From positions 1-17,122 of the forward strand of contig JAIXSD010000462.1 in NCBI GenBank assembly GCA_027484885.1: a stretch of 17,122 nucleotides of DNA, in the 5' to 3' direction. Both the position numbers and the translations under genes were made by a program. This document shows positions 6,820 to 14,630 of this stretch, in pieces (position 1 is the first letter of the stretch; every line of letters begins with the position of its first letter). This DNA comes from Rubrivivax sp. (lineage in GTDB: Bacteria; Pseudomonadota; Gammaproteobacteria; Burkholderiales; Burkholderiaceae_C). The notes under the pieces are model-generated. The model was not told the DNA's origin, made no database searches, and saw only the letters and a program-made list of their open reading frames with translations.

Positions 6820-7774
6820 GCAGAGCCGGCTGGGGATTGTTGTGCCGCCGATGCCGGAGGAGTCGACCATGAGTTGGCTCCTTCGTGCATTTCAGGCCAA
6901 TGGCATCCAGTACGAGGAGGGTATGCGTTGGCTGGGGCTGGATCGGCGTACCGGGCTTAGCGACAGCGACGTCGTGAAGGTGGCGTGGGCGCTGCATGCA
7001 GACGCTGACGAGGTGCGTGGCCGGATGACCTTGCTTGAAAGCAGAACCGGTGGACGTTGGGTGCACCTGGCTGGCCATCGCCTATGTCGCTGGGTAGCCC
7101 CGACGACCATGATGGCAAAGCTGTGTCCGCTCTGTCTTCGTGAAGCCGGCTTCGCTCGCATCGACTGGCTCACGAGGGCAGTGCCCGCATGTCGGCGGCA
7201 CAGTTGCAGCTTGGTGCAGGCATGCGCTTCCTGTGGCCGAAAAATCCATTGGGCCAGACCTGGCCTGCGCATCTGTCGCTGTGGGCGCTTCTTCAAACCG
7301 TTTGAAGTGGGCGGCTCTCTCGAGCCCGAGCTGGTTGCCTGGTTGGAGTGGGTCGAGGCAGTTCTACTCGGTGACGCGGGCGTAGCCAGAAGCGCCTCCC
7401 TCCGGCTGCCGCCGCTGCTTCAGGATATGACCGTGGATGGTGCCTATCGCATGGTGGAAGCATTCGGCCTGCTCGAGCGCCCAGGTGCGCCGGTGCGCGC
7501 TGTGCGGCACAGCTCAGTGAGTCTGTCAGCAGTCGGTGCCATGCTCACACGCGGTTTGCGACGTCTTTCTGAGGTCGGCCGCGCGGAAGGTATGGCGCTG
7601 CAGGCGTTCGAAGATGTCCACTTCCCGGTACTCACTGAACTGGCTGAGGAGCCTGCTGCTGATGTTGATGGCCGCCGCGCGGCCTGGTTGCTGGATTGCT
7701 ATCGCGCGATGCGGCCATCAGGGATGCGCCGTGTTGGCTCGCGTCCGCGCCGTCAGATGCCATTGTTTCTATGA
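6806..7774 (+). CDS. tniQ: TniQ-family target selector, first copy
   Basis: TniQ/TnsD proteins recognise the target, directly or through a partner, and recruit TnsC. The 322-residue product begins with the family signature (VVPPMPEESTMSWLLRAF, residues 12-29). It then has zinc-finger cysteines: CPLC at 107-110, C129-x2-H132-x-C134, CASC at 140-143 and CRC at 157-159. The C-terminal part (about 170-322) is helical. It is longer than CRISPR-associated TniQ cores only modestly, and much shorter than Tn7 TnsD (508). The ATG at 6806 overlaps tnsC; ATGs further in would cut the signature. Its stop overlaps tniQ-2 (ATGA), so the two are likely made together. Confidence 0.9.
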   Translation: MPPREQSRLGIVVPPMPEESTMSWLLRAFQANGIQYEEGMRWLGLDRRTGLSDSDVVKVAWALHADADEVRGRMTLLESRTGGRWVHLAGHRLCRWVAPTTMMAKLCPLCLREAGFARIDWLTRAVPACRRHSCSLVQACASCGRKIHWARPGLRICRCGRFFKPFEVGGSLEPELVAWLEWVEAVLLGDAGVARSASLRLPPLLQDMTVDGAYRMVEAFGLLERPGAPVRAVRHSSVSLSAVGAMLTRGLRRLSEVGRAEGMALQAFEDVHFPVLTELAEEPAADVDGRRAAWLLDCYRAMRPSGMRRVGSRPRRQMPLFL

Positions 7775-8580
7775 GTGCCGATCAAGCCGCTTCGTTGAAG
7801 TATGGCGTGCCGCAGCCCTTCCAGTTTGAAGCGCCCAGCGCGTGGTTGACAAGACTGGCCTGTGCACAAGGCGTCGGCGAGCTCGACGAGCTGATGCACT
7901 TCCTTGGCCTTCCTACTCAGGGGGATTTGGACTGGCATCTCCAAGGCGAGGCGCTGGACGGTCTGCGGCAGCGTTGCCACCTGCCGCCCAGCAGCTTTGC
8001 GGTCTCCAGTCGATTGATGGAAGGTGTGGCTCTATCGGGCATGGGACCGCACAAGCTTCTGCTGTCGGGCGAGGACGGCAAGGCACGGTTCCGGTTCTGT
8101 CCTTGCTGCCTTGCAGAGCGCAGACTTCCCTACCTCGACATTCACTGGCGGTTCGCGTGTTGGCGTTGGTGCCCGATCCATGACACCGTCTTGCAAGACG
8201 CTTGCCCGGATTGCGAAGCGCTTGTTCAACATCCTTGTCTGATCGAGTCGACGCGCGCTGGTCGAGCAGGACATGCGTCTCTGAGTCGCTGCATTTTCTG
8301 CAGTGGTCGCCTGGCAGGCCTGCCAGTGCAACAGCTTGCGCGCGAATGCCTGCAATCACTGGGCAGGGTTGAGCGGCTTTGGCTGAAAAATGGGCAGGCG
8401 ACAGTGGCCGCGCTTTACAAGCAGTACTTCAAGCTGCGCGGCAAGTGGCACATCATTCAGGGCCTGGGCGGCGAGTATGGGTTGCTCGTGGGCTTTGGCA
8501 GTCGGCGTATCGACCGGAAGCTCAAGGCTTGGCGTTTGACGCGACAGTTCCTTGCGGAAGATTCCCATCCTGCCAACTGA
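7771..8580 (+). CDS. TniQ-family protein, second copy
   Basis: This 269-residue protein repeats the TniQ layout: an N-terminal PFQFEAPSAWLTRLA signature (residues 16-30), then zinc-finger pairs at C110/C113, C134-P-I-H137, CPDC at 145-148 and CIFC at 174-177, and a basic C-terminal region (KLRGKWHIIQG, then RRIDRKLKAWRLTRQ). The ATG at 7771 overlaps the stop of the first tniQ as ATGA. A longer frame from 7696 would run deep into tniQ-1. The two proteins differ strongly, so this is not a recent duplication. The pair may form a heteromeric target reader, or each may serve a different target path, as TnsD and TnsE do in Tn7. Which one binds DNA is unknown. Confidence 0.87.
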   Translation: MSADQAASLKYGVPQPFQFEAPSAWLTRLACAQGVGELDELMHFLGLPTQGDLDWHLQGEALDGLRQRCHLPPSSFAVSSRLMEGVALSGMGPHKLLLSGEDGKARFRFCPCCLAERRLPYLDIHWRFACWRWCPIHDTVLQDACPDCEALVQHPCLIESTRAGRAGHASLSRCIFCSGRLAGLPVQQLARECLQSLGRVERLWLKNGQATVAALYKQYFKLRGKWHIIQGLGGEYGLLVGFGSRRIDRKLKAWRLTRQFLAEDSHPAN

Positions 8581-8789
8581 GGCGAGCCTGAGGCCGTGTT
8601 GCAGCTTGGACAGCATTGGACCTTGATTGCCCTATCAGTTCGAGCGCCTGACTCTTGGGGCCCGGTGGATAGGGCCTTCAGGTCAGGGCATGCCCCCCTT
8701 ACACGTCCCTCACTTCTTTCGAGACGCCACTTTTAGGCGCCACCAGATAGGCCCAAAATCAGTCGCCCATCTGTTCCCTGGAGAGCATC

Positions 8790-9035
8790 ATGAAGCAATC
8801 ACACGTGCAAATCATTGAAACCGTGGAGGCAGCGCAGCCCGTCATTGAGTGCCTAATCGAACGCCTTTCGACGGCACGATGCATTCATGATCTTGGTGAT
8901 CTTTCTGTAATCCAAACGACGATCAGAACGATTGAACAACTTCTCGACGTAGCTGCGGAGTACGAGGTTGCATTGCGACGTCAGCTGGCACGCACGAATG
9001 TCCGGCTCTCGACTTCGCGGACTGAGTCACATTGA
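8790..9035 (+). CDS. Small hypothetical protein (81 aa)
   Basis: I do not recognise this protein. The ATG at 8790 has a clear ribosome site (GGAGAG, 6 bases upstream). The product is almost all helical in look (heptad-like hydrophobics from residue 7 to 70), with no signal peptide, membrane segment or cysteine pattern. It has a basic tail. It opens the cargo after a 209-bp gap from tniQ-2, and 126 bp separate it from the next gene. It could be a cytosolic regulator or antitoxin-like partner of the cargo, but nothing in the sequence shows which. Confidence 0.6.
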   Translation: MKQSHVQIIETVEAAQPVIECLIERLSTARCIHDLGDLSVIQTTIRTIEQLLDVAAEYEVALRRQLARTNVRLSTSRTESH

Positions 9036-9161
9036 TCAGTTTGAATCGCCCCGTGACGATTCATTGGCAGGTTGGAGGGGCACGCAGCGTTACATCCTCA
9101 CACTTGTGGAAGCGAGGTCAAGCACCCGAATGCGAGCATGCGGAAAGGGGGGGAGCTAGTA

Positions 9162-9920
9162 GTGACACATCTGACTCTTGCATTCAATTGCGCGACACGA
9201 TCTTGCCTGCGCATCGTTGGGGTTGCCTTCATTCTTTTCGTTCCGCTCATTGCCCTGAGTTCTGCCGAGGCAACAAACTGGTGCCAGGAAGCGGAACGAA
9301 GCCTCACCGACAAAGCGGGAAAGTCCATCAGTTGCAGTTCCGAAGCGAAACGATGCGTTCGCATGAACAACTACTGGTGTCAGAAGCACAGCTCGAGCCC
9401 CTGGAAGGGCACCCCCAAATCCGATGGGAAAGATGGCAATAGCGACGTAGACGGGCATGCGATCTTTGAGTCGGTAGAGTGGTCGGCAAGGGCAATTGCG
9501 GTGGACCTCCGCGCAAAGTACAAGCGAGGGCTTGTTACAGCGGTCGACATTGCTAGCGCTCATTCTCCATGGTGCGACACACTCGGATCAAAGGCCGTGG
9601 TCAATGGGCGCGGCCGTACATGCCTCGACGGTCGCGCGAACCCTCCAGTGGGATTTAGTGGCCCCTTCTGCGAGAAACCAAAGGCCCCGAACCCCAGTCA
9701 AGACGAATGCGCTGTCGGTTGCAATTGCCCGCCAAGCATCGCAAAGGTGCTTACTGGAGGGCTGAATCTTGGCATCCATGATGACCTAAAACTCTTCGAT
9801 GCCGCAGGCCGGCCCCAACCCAATCTCGTTGCCGTAATCAGAAATCTGGCGCTCCAAGAACAAGGGATCTATGTCAAGTCGAGCGTCATCAAAGACGGAA
9901 TTGCCGGGCTTTCGCATTGA
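9162..9920 (+). CDS. Secreted cysteine-rich protein, possibly peptidoglycan-active
   Basis: The product has 252 residues from a GTG start at 9162, chosen because a G-rich ribosome site (GGGGGGGAG) lies 6-7 bases upstream and a signal peptide then begins the protein. The signal peptide has a hydrophobic core at about 16-32 and likely cleavage after AEA (residue 37). The mature part holds about ten cysteines, suggesting disulfides in the periplasm. The segment GHAIFESVEWSARAIAVDL, followed by KRGLVTAVDIASAHSP, loosely resembles phage P5-like and other peptidoglycan-related proteins. That match is by eye and weak. The C-terminus is a defined helical block (LVAVIRNLALQEQGIY). It is followed by two genes with spanin-like features, which supports an envelope role. 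Confidence 0.7.
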   Translation: MTHLTLAFNCATRSCLRIVGVAFILFVPLIALSSAEATNWCQEAERSLTDKAGKSISCSSEAKRCVRMNNYWCQKHSSSPWKGTPKSDGKDGNSDVDGHAIFESVEWSARAIAVDLRAKYKRGLVTAVDIASAHSPWCDTLGSKAVVNGRGRTCLDGRANPPVGFSGPFCEKPKAPNPSQDECAVGCNCPPSIAKVLTGGLNLGIHDDLKLFDAAGRPQPNLVAVIRNLALQEQGIYVKSSVIKDGIAGLSH

Positions 9921-10028
9921 TGCTTCACCGGTTGTACGAGGTGTCCTGGCAATTGGCGTTGCACCGGCCAGCTCTAGAGCCAGGGGGACGCCTTCTGGAA
10001 TTCAACCGACACAGGAGATCTTGAATCC

Positions 10029-10544
10029 ATGCTACCGCTCAACGGATTTCTGACTAGGTTGATGCCTGGTGCGCTTGCCGTGTTGCTGCTTGGCGGGGTC
10101 GGCTACTACGCGGGCCTCAAGGCAAAACAAAGTGAAGTCGACAAACTGCAGGCGCGACTCTACGAATACAAAAGCCTGGGTGGCCAAATGATGGAGATCA
10201 AGACCGCTATCGAAAAGGACATGAGAGACAAGAATCAAGCCCTTGTCGATGCCTACAAGGTAGAAATTGGGACCATCCGCACCGAATTCGACACGGCACG
10301 TAGAGGCCTAGAGTCTGCCACCGGTGACCTGAAGAGAGGGGGGAAGGACGTAACCGCCTCGACCGGATCACTCGTAGCAGCCATCAAGAATTTGCCGCCG
10401 GGCGCAGAAAGAGACGAAAAGATTTTCAAATTCATTGAACTCATGACCGACCCGCAAAAGCGGCAGCAGCTTTGCGCAGTCACTCGGGTCGCCGATAGTC
10501 AAGTGCAGAGTCTCAAGAGTGGCTTCACGATAGGTGCCCCATGA
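10029..10544 (+). CDS. Membrane-anchored coiled-coil protein (inner-spanin-like)
   Basis: The 171-residue product has one N-terminal membrane segment (about 8-30, MPGALAVLLLGGVGYYAGL). A long charged helix with coiled-coil pattern follows (about 31-105), then a short domain (NLPPGAERDEKIFKFIELM). With a short cytosolic end and the rest in the periplasm, this is the topology of phage i-spanins (Rz), but no sequence family is recognised. The AGGAG before the ATG at 10029 is about 11 bases away. The stop overlaps the start of the lipoprotein gene (ATGA at 10541-10544), which is the arrangement expected for an Rz/Rz1-type pair. Other single-pass coiled-coil proteins would look similar. Confidence 0.75.
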   Translation: MLPLNGFLTRLMPGALAVLLLGGVGYYAGLKAKQSEVDKLQARLYEYKSLGGQMMEIKTAIEKDMRDKNQALVDAYKVEIGTIRTEFDTARRGLESATGDLKRGGKDVTASTGSLVAAIKNLPPGAERDEKIFKFIELMTDPQKRQQLCAVTRVADSQVQSLKSGFTIGAP

Positions 10545-10894
10545 ACACATTTCGAGTCGCTTTGACTTCCGCTCTTGTGCTGTGCTCTTCCGGCTGCTGT
10601 CATACAGTGATCATCCGTCCCGCTAGCGCGCCTAACTGCGAAATTCCTGCTGAATTTCTGAACGCGTGCATTGAGAAAGCGAAGCCGGGTGACGCGCTAA
10701 CCTACGGCGATCTACCGGATCTTGTTCTAAGTACGCGTAAAGACTTTGTCGAGTGCCGGAAAACTTACCAAGAGATCACGAAGTCGTACAGCACATGTGT
10801 TGCAGGCCTATCGAAGTACAACAAGAGTCTGAAGACTCTTGAGGATCAGATGAAGGGCAAGTACAAGGACGCGACCATCGTCCAACAGGACTAA
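10541..10894 (+). CDS. Rz1-like lipoprotein (outer-spanin-like)
   Basis: The 117-residue product has a lipoprotein signal peptide with lipidation at Cys19 (LCSSGC). The mature part starts with IIRPASAPNCEIPAEFLNAC. It continues with TYGDLPDLVLSTRKDFVECR, and ends in a Lys-rich helix. The order Pro-rich start, P-x-E-x-L-x-x-C, then T-x-G-D-L and a helix with a spaced Cys is what Rz1-like outer spanin subunits of many phages of GC-rich hosts show. It would sit at the outer membrane and pair with the product of the upstream gene, whose stop it overlaps. It is longer than typical Rz1 (60-100). The Rz1 reading is a pattern match, not a proven homology. Confidence 0.75.
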   Translation: MNTFRVALTSALVLCSSGCCHTVIIRPASAPNCEIPAEFLNACIEKAKPGDALTYGDLPDLVLSTRKDFVECRKTYQEITKSYSTCVAGLSKYNKSLKTLEDQMKGKYKDATIVQQD

Positions 10895-11883
10895 GCACCT
10901 TCATCGCTGCATTGGATGTCTACAAGCCAGCTGTTAAAAATGGACCTACCGCAGTGAACGCAGACTGTTTCCTTGTGGCCAGAGGATTGACATACATCGC
11001 CAGTCTCAGCGAGCCCGGACCAGATTGCCGACTTGATCGATATCGACAAGTCGGTGCGGCTGTTGCCGAGCTTGCCGAACAGCAGGATCGGCTAGAAATG
11101 GGCCGAGCTCTCCAATTCAATCGCCGCGAGGGTCTATCCATGCGCCTGCTGCCGTTCCGATTTGGCTGACCAGCACCTCATCTGGCGCGGCCGAGTTCGA
11201 CCGTGCGAGCCCGAAATTCGGATATGCCAACGTGGATCGCCTGGCCGGCGATCCCGAGTCGCCACTTGCAGCCTGCACCAAGCGCGCCTCAGTCACCCGA
11301 TGTGCACATGCACCGGCGGTTTCAAACTAGATGCGCCAAACGCAAGTTCACTTTGAAACCGTATCGGTCGGATAAGCGCATGTACGAAGCCAAACCCGGA
11401 CGAAGGCCCACACGGGACGCCGTTTAAGTCTTTTCTCAAAAGTGGCGTGAGGAGAAAACAACCTACCGCTGGCGGCGGTCGTGCGCAGAATGCCGACCAA
11501 GTTCGAGGTCGGCCAAATGGCTGGGGCCGAGGCCAGCCGAACAAGCGCTCCCGGTCATCAGCGGTTCTACAGGTCGCGGCCTCATTTTGGGCAACGACAC
11601 GCCTTCGAACGACGGCTACCTGGCGAGCTACTCAGGCCTCCCGCCGGCTCGACTCGGTCATTTCTCGACGGTCGCGGAGCGCTAAGAAAGCTTGTCTGCA
11701 AGCACCCGCTAGGGACAGCTTCTCGGCGATCGATCGACAGTCAGGCTGACCTCACAAGCACAGCCGACGTCGCGACCTTCAGTCGTCATCATCTTGAAGG
11801 ATGGAGAGATTGCGGACACCTGATACAAACCGCACTCGAATTCGGGGTCAGTAACAATCAGAACGCTTCTTCGGGGGGGGGCG
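10895..11883. other. Gene-free, hairpin-rich stretch between two cargo clusters
   Basis: Nearly 1 kb has no gene I can support. A frame at 10912-11169 has no ribosome site, and one at 11481-12023 runs into the lipoprotein gene at 11884. Perfect inverted repeats occur at 11028-11054 (CCGACTTG/CAAGTCGG), 11492-11513 (GCCGACC/GGTCGGC) and 11519-11538 (GGCTGG/CCAGCC). The last two are only five bases apart. Some short frames look protein-like (for example around 11180-11290), so it may be decayed coding DNA. It may also contain the promoter of the caspase cluster. Confidence 0.5.
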
Positions 11884-12477
11884 ATGAACCAAAGTCAGCG
11901 TGGACGCCTTCTTGCCCTTTGCTTTGCCGGAGCACTGTCCGCGGGTTGCTCGACGGTCGAGCGACGCGCAGATGCAATCGTCGGTACACCGTTCCAGAAC
12001 GGTGGGCTGTCGACGAAGAGTAGAGAACTTCTGCAGACAGTTGAGGCTATGAAGGGGACGGCGCCCCAGAAGGTTGTCCAGGACGCCAAGAGCCAACTAG
12101 CGTTGGATTTCTCCTCCGTGGTCGCTCAGTGCAAGGACTCTCTGGATTCCAATGACTCAAAGCTTCAGAGATCGAACAATTGGGCGCTTGGAGCATCAAT
12201 AGTCGGCTTAATAGCAGGGATAGGTGGCTCGGCATTATCTGCCCAAGCATCCGTGTCCAAATCGACTATCGCGGCCCTTAGCGGAATCGCCGGCGGGACG
12301 AATTCTCTGCAGAATCAGCTCAAGCAAAGTGGTTACGACCCGGTGGAGTACGCAAAGCGCTCTACCACTATTCGGGAAGCCATACTTGCAAAAACAAAGG
12401 AGTTCCAAGAGGGTGACTTGGAACGCCAACAAGCCGCAATGCGGGATCTTGTCGCGACGTGCGTGGCTTATTCATGA
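11884..12477 (+). CDS. Lipoprotein with an internal membrane-like segment
   Basis: The 197-residue product has a lipoprotein signal peptide with lipidation at Cys22 (ALSAGC). Residues 23-100 are soluble and helical. Residues 101-123 (ALGASIVGLIAGIGGSALSA and on) are glycine-rich and hydrophobic, like a membrane helix or a membrane-inserting segment. The rest is helical and ends in LVATCVAYS. A run of nine G (11873-11881) serves as the ribosome site two bases before the ATG, so its length may affect expression. It stands first in a cluster with the caspase and the cysteine hydrolase, so a membrane partner, substrate or inhibitor of one of them is a fair guess. I recognise no family. Confidence 0.8.
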   Translation: MNQSQRGRLLALCFAGALSAGCSTVERRADAIVGTPFQNGGLSTKSRELLQTVEAMKGTAPQKVVQDAKSQLALDFSSVVAQCKDSLDSNDSKLQRSNNWALGASIVGLIAGIGGSALSAQASVSKSTIAALSGIAGGTNSLQNQLKQSGYDPVEYAKRSTTIREAILAKTKEFQEGDLERQQAAMRDLVATCVAYS

Positions 12478-12496
12478 CAACCAGCAGGTTCCGCCC

Positions 12497-13777
12497 TTGA
12501 AAACGCGGCTCATCTTCAAATTCCTGTTAGGCGGTCTTCTTTTCATCCTTTATGGGATGACCTGGGCACAGGAGGTGGACCAAAAGACGATTTACCGCTT
12601 TGCACTGGTCGTTGGCAACAAGGCATATACCGGGAAGCCATGGCGGCCACTAAAGGCTCCAGTAAAGGATGCCAAGGATCTAAGCGACGTACTGCGCAAT
12701 GCTGGATTCCAGATTGATAGCGATTCATACATCGAAAACGGTACAGGACGAGACCTTAGGGCGGCTATAGATGGCTTTGGTACCAAAGTCAGGCAGAAGC
12801 GCAGAGACATTCTTCGAAGAAATGCGCAGGATTCCGAAGGCATAGTCGTTGTTGTCTTCTTCTCAGGGCACGGCTTCATGGTCGACGAAGCGGCGTACCT
12901 CGCTGGCGTCGACGCAAACGGCAAGTATGTCGAGGAGATCATGCAGCAGAGTGTGAAATTGAATCGACTGGTGCAAGACCTTACACCAGATGAGCGTGAT
13001 GTCGATCTCTTGTCTATTCTGCTCATCGATGCCTGTCGGTCCCAGGCTAATATGCCAAGCAAATCCGGGGGGGCCGCGAAGAGCATGCTGGCAAACTCGA
13101 CAAATCCGTTTCGGCAGATATCAGGGTTTGGTCGGATATCCGTATTTGCTACAACGGATGGGAAGGTGTCATTCGACGGACGGAACGAAGGGGAAAACAG
13201 CGTCTTTACGGCAGCACTACTTGAGGCCGCTCAAAAACCTTCCTCACCAAAAAACTTTTCGGACTTTGTGGAGCGAGTGGGTATGCTTACCCCAAAAATC
13301 GCAAAGCAGCGCTTTTCAATCGAACAATATCCAGAAATCTATAAGACTGGGGCAGCCTACGACTTCTATTGGAGCCAAGGACAAGCGAAGGACGTCCAGA
13401 ATAATGTTCTTGCCCTAAACAGTGCCAAAGGCGCCAATGACGCTGGAACGAGTCGCCTAGGATGGATATGGATAGGGGACTATTCGAAGAATGGTACAGG
13501 CATTTGGGATGTGTCTCGCTTTGCAGTCACAGACTCACAAGGTCTTCCGGCACCGAGCGAACTACGAGTAGGCCAAGAAATTCAGATTCGGGCAAATCTC
13601 AACGTTCGGGATAAATTTCCGATCCGCGATAGCAACTGCACGAAGAAATACCAAGAGTGTGCTGCATTACTCGGGACGATTCCAAAGGGTCTAAAGGTCG
13701 AGATCGCGGAGGGTCCGCGAGCGTTTGGCCAACAGAATTGGGTGAAAGTAAAATTCAATGCCAAGGCAATATACTAA
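12497..13777 (+). CDS. Secreted caspase-fold peptidase (family C14) with C-terminal SH3b-like region
   Basis: The 426-residue product has a signal peptide (residues 1-24, likely cleavage at TWA-Q) and a caspase-fold domain (about 33-290). Its strand-turn start is RFALVVGNKAY. The catalytic His125 lies in VVFFSGHG and Cys180 in LLIDACRSQ, both intact. After a linker, residues 367-421 (LNVRD, then GTIPKGLKVEI and WVKVKF) resemble an SH3b domain, which often binds cell wall. Bacterial caspase-like proteases cut after basic or acidic residues and often trigger cell death, but most act in the cytosol; this one is predicted to be exported. I chose TTG at 12497, as it starts the signal peptide and lies 19 bp past the lipoprotein stop. 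A seven-G run at codons 190-192 lies just past Cys180. Confidence 0.88.
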   Translation: MKTRLIFKFLLGGLLFILYGMTWAQEVDQKTIYRFALVVGNKAYTGKPWRPLKAPVKDAKDLSDVLRNAGFQIDSDSYIENGTGRDLRAAIDGFGTKVRQKRRDILRRNAQDSEGIVVVVFFSGHGFMVDEAAYLAGVDANGKYVEEIMQQSVKLNRLVQDLTPDERDVDLLSILLIDACRSQANMPSKSGGAAKSMLANSTNPFRQISGFGRISVFATTDGKVSFDGRNEGENSVFTAALLEAAQKPSSPKNFSDFVERVGMLTPKIAKQRFSIEQYPEIYKTGAAYDFYWSQGQAKDVQNNVLALNSAKGANDAGTSRLGWIWIGDYSKNGTGIWDVSRFAVTDSQGLPAPSELRVGQEIQIRANLNVRDKFPIRDSNCTKKYQECAALLGTIPKGLKVEIAEGPRAFGQQNWVKVKFNAKAIY

Positions 13778-14630
13778 GGTCCGCTTGATTAGCCAATACA
13801 TCGGAATCGCGGCAATGGCGATGACTTGCCTTCAAGCACGAGCCACAGAGGAAGGACTATTTAACGCGTACATTTTGAAGGCGGTTGAGGATCTGGCGCT
13901 ATCGAGAGCTGGTCTTGGCTATGGACCAGCAGCTTATACGCGAGATCTCCGACTCGCGGGACGTATTGTTAAAGCCAGCAGACCACCACTGACAATGTGT
14001 GTCGCCGCGCAGGTGGAAGTGATTGCGAAAGCTTTGGAAATCTACGAGTCCGATACCAAGGATAGGTCATATCGTTCCTTCGTTCCTCTCACTCAGTGGA
14101 AATCTCTTCGACCGCACTCGCTGAGAGGCAAAATCTGGATCGTTGAGAAGTCTGGCTCATCTGGAACTGCCAGCGCGCTTGAGACGTTCGGAATGGGTGA
14201 ACAGATGCCTTTCGAAGCGCTCAAACCTGGCGCCTTCTTGAACCTCAACCGCGAACGTACTGGGCATGCCGTGATCTTCTTGAGCTACTTGGATAGCTCC
14301 GGGGAGCCAATGCAACAATACAGCGACAAGGTGGCTGGATTTAAGTACTTCTCCTCGCAAGGCTCGCCTGAGAACGGAGGCTTTGGCTACCGATATGCCT
14401 TTTTCTCAGACGCGGGCTGCCCAAAGTTGGCTGAGGGCAAGAAGAGGGACTGCGGAGTTATTCGGTCATCGAACCAGCGCTTTCTAAATACCGGGCACAT
14501 GCTGGCGCCGAAACATTGGAACAGCAAGCGAAGAGACCAAGCTCTTGCTGTGTTCAATGCGACCAAGAGCATTGGTGGCGAGGGCGCTTTCGATCCGATG
14601 TACTTTGACGGCAAGACAACAGACGACTGA
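13758..14630 (+). CDS. Secreted cysteine hydrolase, NlpC/P60- or CHAP-like
   Basis: The 290-residue product has a basic start and a signal peptide (to about residue 29, QARA). Cys81 in PPLTMCVAAQVEVIAKAL begins a helix, and His170 in LKPGAFLNLNRERTGHAVIFL sits in a strand. This Cys-helix then G-x-F/H strand order is that of papain-like NlpC/P60 and CHAP hydrolases, which usually cut peptidoglycan peptides or amides. FKYFSSQGS with a following GYRYAFF fits the later strands of such proteins. The start overlaps the caspase gene by 20 bp, so the two are probably made together and may work in the same compartment. Homology is by motif only; the substrate could be protein rather than cell wall. 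Confidence 0.75.
   Translation: MPRQYTKVRLISQYIGIAAMAMTCLQARATEEGLFNAYILKAVEDLALSRAGLGYGPAAYTRDLRLAGRIVKASRPPLTMCVAAQVEVIAKALEIYESDTKDRSYRSFVPLTQWKSLRPHSLRGKIWIVEKSGSSGTASALETFGMGEQMPFEALKPGAFLNLNRERTGHAVIFLSYLDSSGEPMQQYSDKVAGFKYFSSQGSPENGGFGYRYAFFSDAGCPKLAEGKKRDCGVIRSSNQRFLNTGHMLAPKHWNSKRRDQALAVFNATKSIGGEGAFDPMYFDGKTTDD

Noticed and set aside
10912..11169. Open frame of 85 codons on the plus strand
   Set aside because: It lacks a ribosome site, and its middle encodes the hairpin at 11028-11054. I could not support it as a gene.
11481..12023. Open frame of 180 codons on the plus strand
   Set aside because: It starts with GTG without a clear ribosome site and runs 140 bp into the well-supported lipoprotein gene in another frame. 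The product is Arg/Ser-rich without any recognisable fold.
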